Source of the DNA: Cyclobacteriaceae bacterium
Lineage (GTDB): Bacteria; Bacteroidota; Bacteroidia; Cytophagales; Cyclobacteriaceae
DNA length: 8,199 nt
Reading direction: 5' to 3'
Assembly: GCA_025455445.1 (NCBI GenBank)
Contig: JALOMN010000054.1
Span: 1-8,199, forward strand
Positions 6,578 to 8,199 of this stretch are shown one piece after another. The notes under the pieces are model-generated. The model did no database searches. It saw only the letters and a program-made list of their open reading frames with translations, and was not told the DNA's origin. How positions within the stretch are numbered: position 1 is the stretch's first letter; every line of letters begins with the position of its first letter. The translations under genes were made by a program, and so were the position numbers.

Positions 6578-7975
6578 ATGACTTTTCTAAATAAGGATTT
6601 TCTGCTTCATACTGAAACAGCGATTAAACTTTATGAGCAATATGCATCCGGCTGTGCAATTGCAGATTATCACAATCACTTGTCACCAAAAGACATTGCC
6701 GAGAATAGACAATTTAACAACCTGACGGAAATCTGGTTGGAAGGCGATCATTATAAGTGGCGTGCCATGCGCATCAATGGTGTAAATGAAAAGTATTGCA
6801 CCGGTAATGCATCGCCTGACGAAAAATTCAAAGCATGGGCTTCTACCGTGCCTTATACCGTCCGCAATCCGCTTTATCATTGGACACACCTGGAATTGAA
6901 AAGATATTTTGGAATCACCGACTTGCTCGATGAAAAATCTGCGGAGCAAATTTATGAGAGCGCTTCCATGATGTTGCAGACTGAAGAGTTTCGAGTGCAC
7001 GGTATGTTGCAGAAAATGAATGTGAAGGTTGTATGCACTACAGATGACCCGATTGATGCGCTTCAATATCATCAACAATTTGCAAAGATGGAGGCAGGTT
7101 TTAAAATGTTTCCCACGTTTCGCCCCGATAAATCTTATGCAACACATGATGTTGCCTTCTATAACAGGTATGTCGATTCATTAGGAAATGCAGCGCATGG
7201 AGCTATTAATACGTTGGATGATTTATTCAATGCACTTTCCGCGCGGATGGATTTTTTTGACTCTCTTGGTTGCCGAGCGGCAGATCATGGTCTTGAACAT
7301 TTGTATTTCGATGAACAGGCACGGAAGTTAGCTCCGGATCTCTTTAAAAAGATTCGCAGTGGCAGTGAGTTAACGTGGATTGAGCAGAACCAACTTCGCT
7401 GTGCCATCTTGTTGCAACTTTCAAAGTGGTATTGTCAAAAGGGCTGGGTACAGCAATTTCATCTTGGCGCTATGCGTAACAACAACTCACGCATGATGAA
7501 GGCAATAGGGCCTGATACTGGTTTTGATTCCATCGGTGATTTTTCCCAAGCCCGGCATATGTCATCTTTTTTCAATGAGTTGGATAAGACCAATGAGTTG
7601 ACCAAAACAATTATCTACAACCTGAATCCTTCTGATAATGAAGTCTTCGCTGCTATGCTTGGAAATTTTTCTGACGGAAGTGTGCCCGGCAAAATGCAAT
7701 GGGGTTCGGGCTGGTGGTTTCTGGATCAGAAAGATGGCATGGAGAAACAATTGAATACGCTTTCAAACATGGGCCTGCTTTCGCAGTTTGTTGGCATGGT
7801 AACGGATTCACGAAGTTATCTTTCATTTCCGCGACATGAATATTTCCGCAGAATTCTCTGCAACCTGATTGGTAACGATGTGGAACGTGGTGAACTTCCG
7901 AACGATATCAATCACTTAGGTAAAATTGTGCAGGATATCTGCTTCAATAATACGATGAAGTACTTTGGATTTTAA
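6578..7975 (+). CDS. uxaC: Uronate isomerase (glucuronate/galacturonate isomerase)
   Basis: This 465-residue cytoplasmic enzyme (EC 5.3.1.12) interconverts D-glucuronate with D-fructuronate and D-galacturonate with D-tagaturonate, the first step of hexuronate catabolism. It belongs to the amidohydrolase superfamily of TIM barrels. The metal-binding HxH motif is at H32 and H34 (ADYHNHLSP). Other family signatures are WRAMRINGV (61-69), HWTHLELKRYFG (101-112), VVCTTDDPID (151-160), CRAADHGLEH (232-241), QFHLGAMRNNNSR (293-305) and VTDSRSYLSFPRHEYFRR (408-425). From what I recall of E. coli UxaC (about 470 residues), its H33, H35, H297, D412 and R414 would match H32, H34, H295, D410 and R412 here, so the active site appears complete. 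The ATG at 6578 gives a normal-length N-terminus. It is convergent with the altronate dehydratase gene, which belongs to the same pathway. Confidence 0.97.
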   Translation: MTFLNKDFLLHTETAIKLYEQYASGCAIADYHNHLSPKDIAENRQFNNLTEIWLEGDHYKWRAMRINGVNEKYCTGNASPDEKFKAWASTVPYTVRNPLYHWTHLELKRYFGITDLLDEKSAEQIYESASMMLQTEEFRVHGMLQKMNVKVVCTTDDPIDALQYHQQFAKMEAGFKMFPTFRPDKSYATHDVAFYNRYVDSLGNAAHGAINTLDDLFNALSARMDFFDSLGCRAADHGLEHLYFDEQARKLAPDLFKKIRSGSELTWIEQNQLRCAILLQLSKWYCQKGWVQQFHLGAMRNNNSRMMKAIGPDTGFDSIGDFSQARHMSSFFNELDKTNELTKTIIYNLNPSDNEVFAAMLGNFSDGSVPGKMQWGSGWWFLDQKDGMEKQLNTLSNMGLLSQFVGMVTDSRSYLSFPRHEYFRRILCNLIGNDVERGELPNDINHLGKIVQDICFNNTMKYFGF

Positions 7976-7979
7976 TAAA

Positions 7980-8008
7980 GGGTCAGACCGCTGTGAGCGG
8001 TCAGACCC
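7980..8008. terminator. Hairpin between convergent uxaC and uxaA, probable bidirectional terminator
   Basis: GGGTCAGACCGCT (7980-7992) and AGCGGTCAGACCC (7996-8008) form a 13-bp inverted repeat with a single A·A mismatch and a 3-base loop. It fills most of the 39-base gap between the two convergent stop codons. On the minus strand the stem is followed by TTTATTA, which makes a reasonable terminator for uxaA; on the plus strand it is followed by CTAATAC, so it is weaker for uxaC. Each arm contains the odd palindrome GGTCAGACC, so the element is also a direct repeat and may instead be a dispersed REP-like unit. Confidence 0.7.
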
Positions 8009-8014
8009 CTAATA

Positions 8015-8199
8015 CTACAAAGATACCCCTCGCTTCCACGGAATAAAATCATCCTGATTCAGTTGCACTGCTTTTGGCTTACTATTTCCGCTGGCAACTT
8101 CTATCACAAAGTCCAGAATTTCTTCACCCATTTGCTCAATGGTTTTCTCCCCTGAAATGATGGGTCCGCAATCAATATCAATAATATCAGGCATGCGTT
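8015..8199 (-). CDS. uxaA: Altronate dehydratase, C-terminal end (partial)
   Basis: On the minus strand a frame enters from the window edge (8199) and ends at a TAG at 8015-8017, giving 60 complete codons. The segment MPDIIDIDCGPIISGEKTIE, then MGEEILDFVIEVASG, then a final FIPWKRGVSL, matches the C-terminal end of the UxaA/GarD dehydratase family, where a D-[IV]-x-x-G-x-[IVL]-x-x-G-x-x-T motif is followed by an 'ASG' helix and a closing RG[VT]-L. UxaA is an iron-dependent enzyme that dehydrates D-altronate to 2-keto-3-deoxygluconate, downstream of uronate isomerase on the galacturonate branch. The neighbouring uxaC supports altronate over galactarate dehydratase. The start and the rest of the gene lie beyond the window. 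Confidence 0.85.
   Translation of the reverse strand, partial: RMPDIIDIDCGPIISGEKTIEQMGEEILDFVIEVASGNSKPKAVQLNQDDFIPWKRGVSL

Noticed and set aside
6683..7147. Open frame of 154 codons on the minus strand within uxaC
   Set aside because: It is opposite strongly conserved uronate isomerase sequence and shows no recognisable motif, so it is not taken as a gene.

Overview
The window looks like a chromosomal segment from a Bacteroidota bacterium, probably Cytophagales-like. The base composition is moderately AT-rich, the starts lack clear Shine-Dalgarno sequences, and the genes are family types common in that phylum: an ECF sigma/anti-sigma pair, a MacA/MacB-type permease/TolC cassette and hexuronate catabolism genes. 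No mobile element, CRISPR array, rRNA or tRNA was seen. The assignment rests on gene style only.

Region 1 (1-2225) is the end of an ECF sigma factor gene, an overlapping single-span membrane anti-sigma factor with no cysteines and a long helical periplasmic part, and, 10 bases on, a gene for a 405-residue exported protein of unknown family. A strong hairpin terminator closes this group. The layout suggests an envelope-sensing regulatory operon, with the unknown protein as its partner or effector.

Region 2 (2327-6476) is a tight three-gene export cassette: a membrane-anchored periplasmic adaptor, a MacB/FtsX-type ABC permease without its own ATPase domain, and a TolC-family outer-membrane channel. 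The gene junctions are a 3-base gap and an 8-base overlap, so the three are almost certainly cotranscribed. Together they would form a trans-envelope efflux or export machine whose ATPase must be encoded elsewhere.

Region 3 (6578-8199) is sugar-acid catabolism: a complete uronate isomerase gene (uxaC) on the plus strand and, convergent to it, the 3' end of an altronate dehydratase gene (uxaA) on the minus strand. Both belong to the hexuronate (glucuronate/galacturonate) route to 2-keto-3-deoxygluconate. A 13-bp hairpin built from two copies of GGTCAGACC fills the 39-base gap between them.

Most of the window is ordinary. The least explained part is the sigma/anti-sigma/unknown exported protein triad. 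The unknown protein contains two related SHOCT-like segments of about 20 residues.
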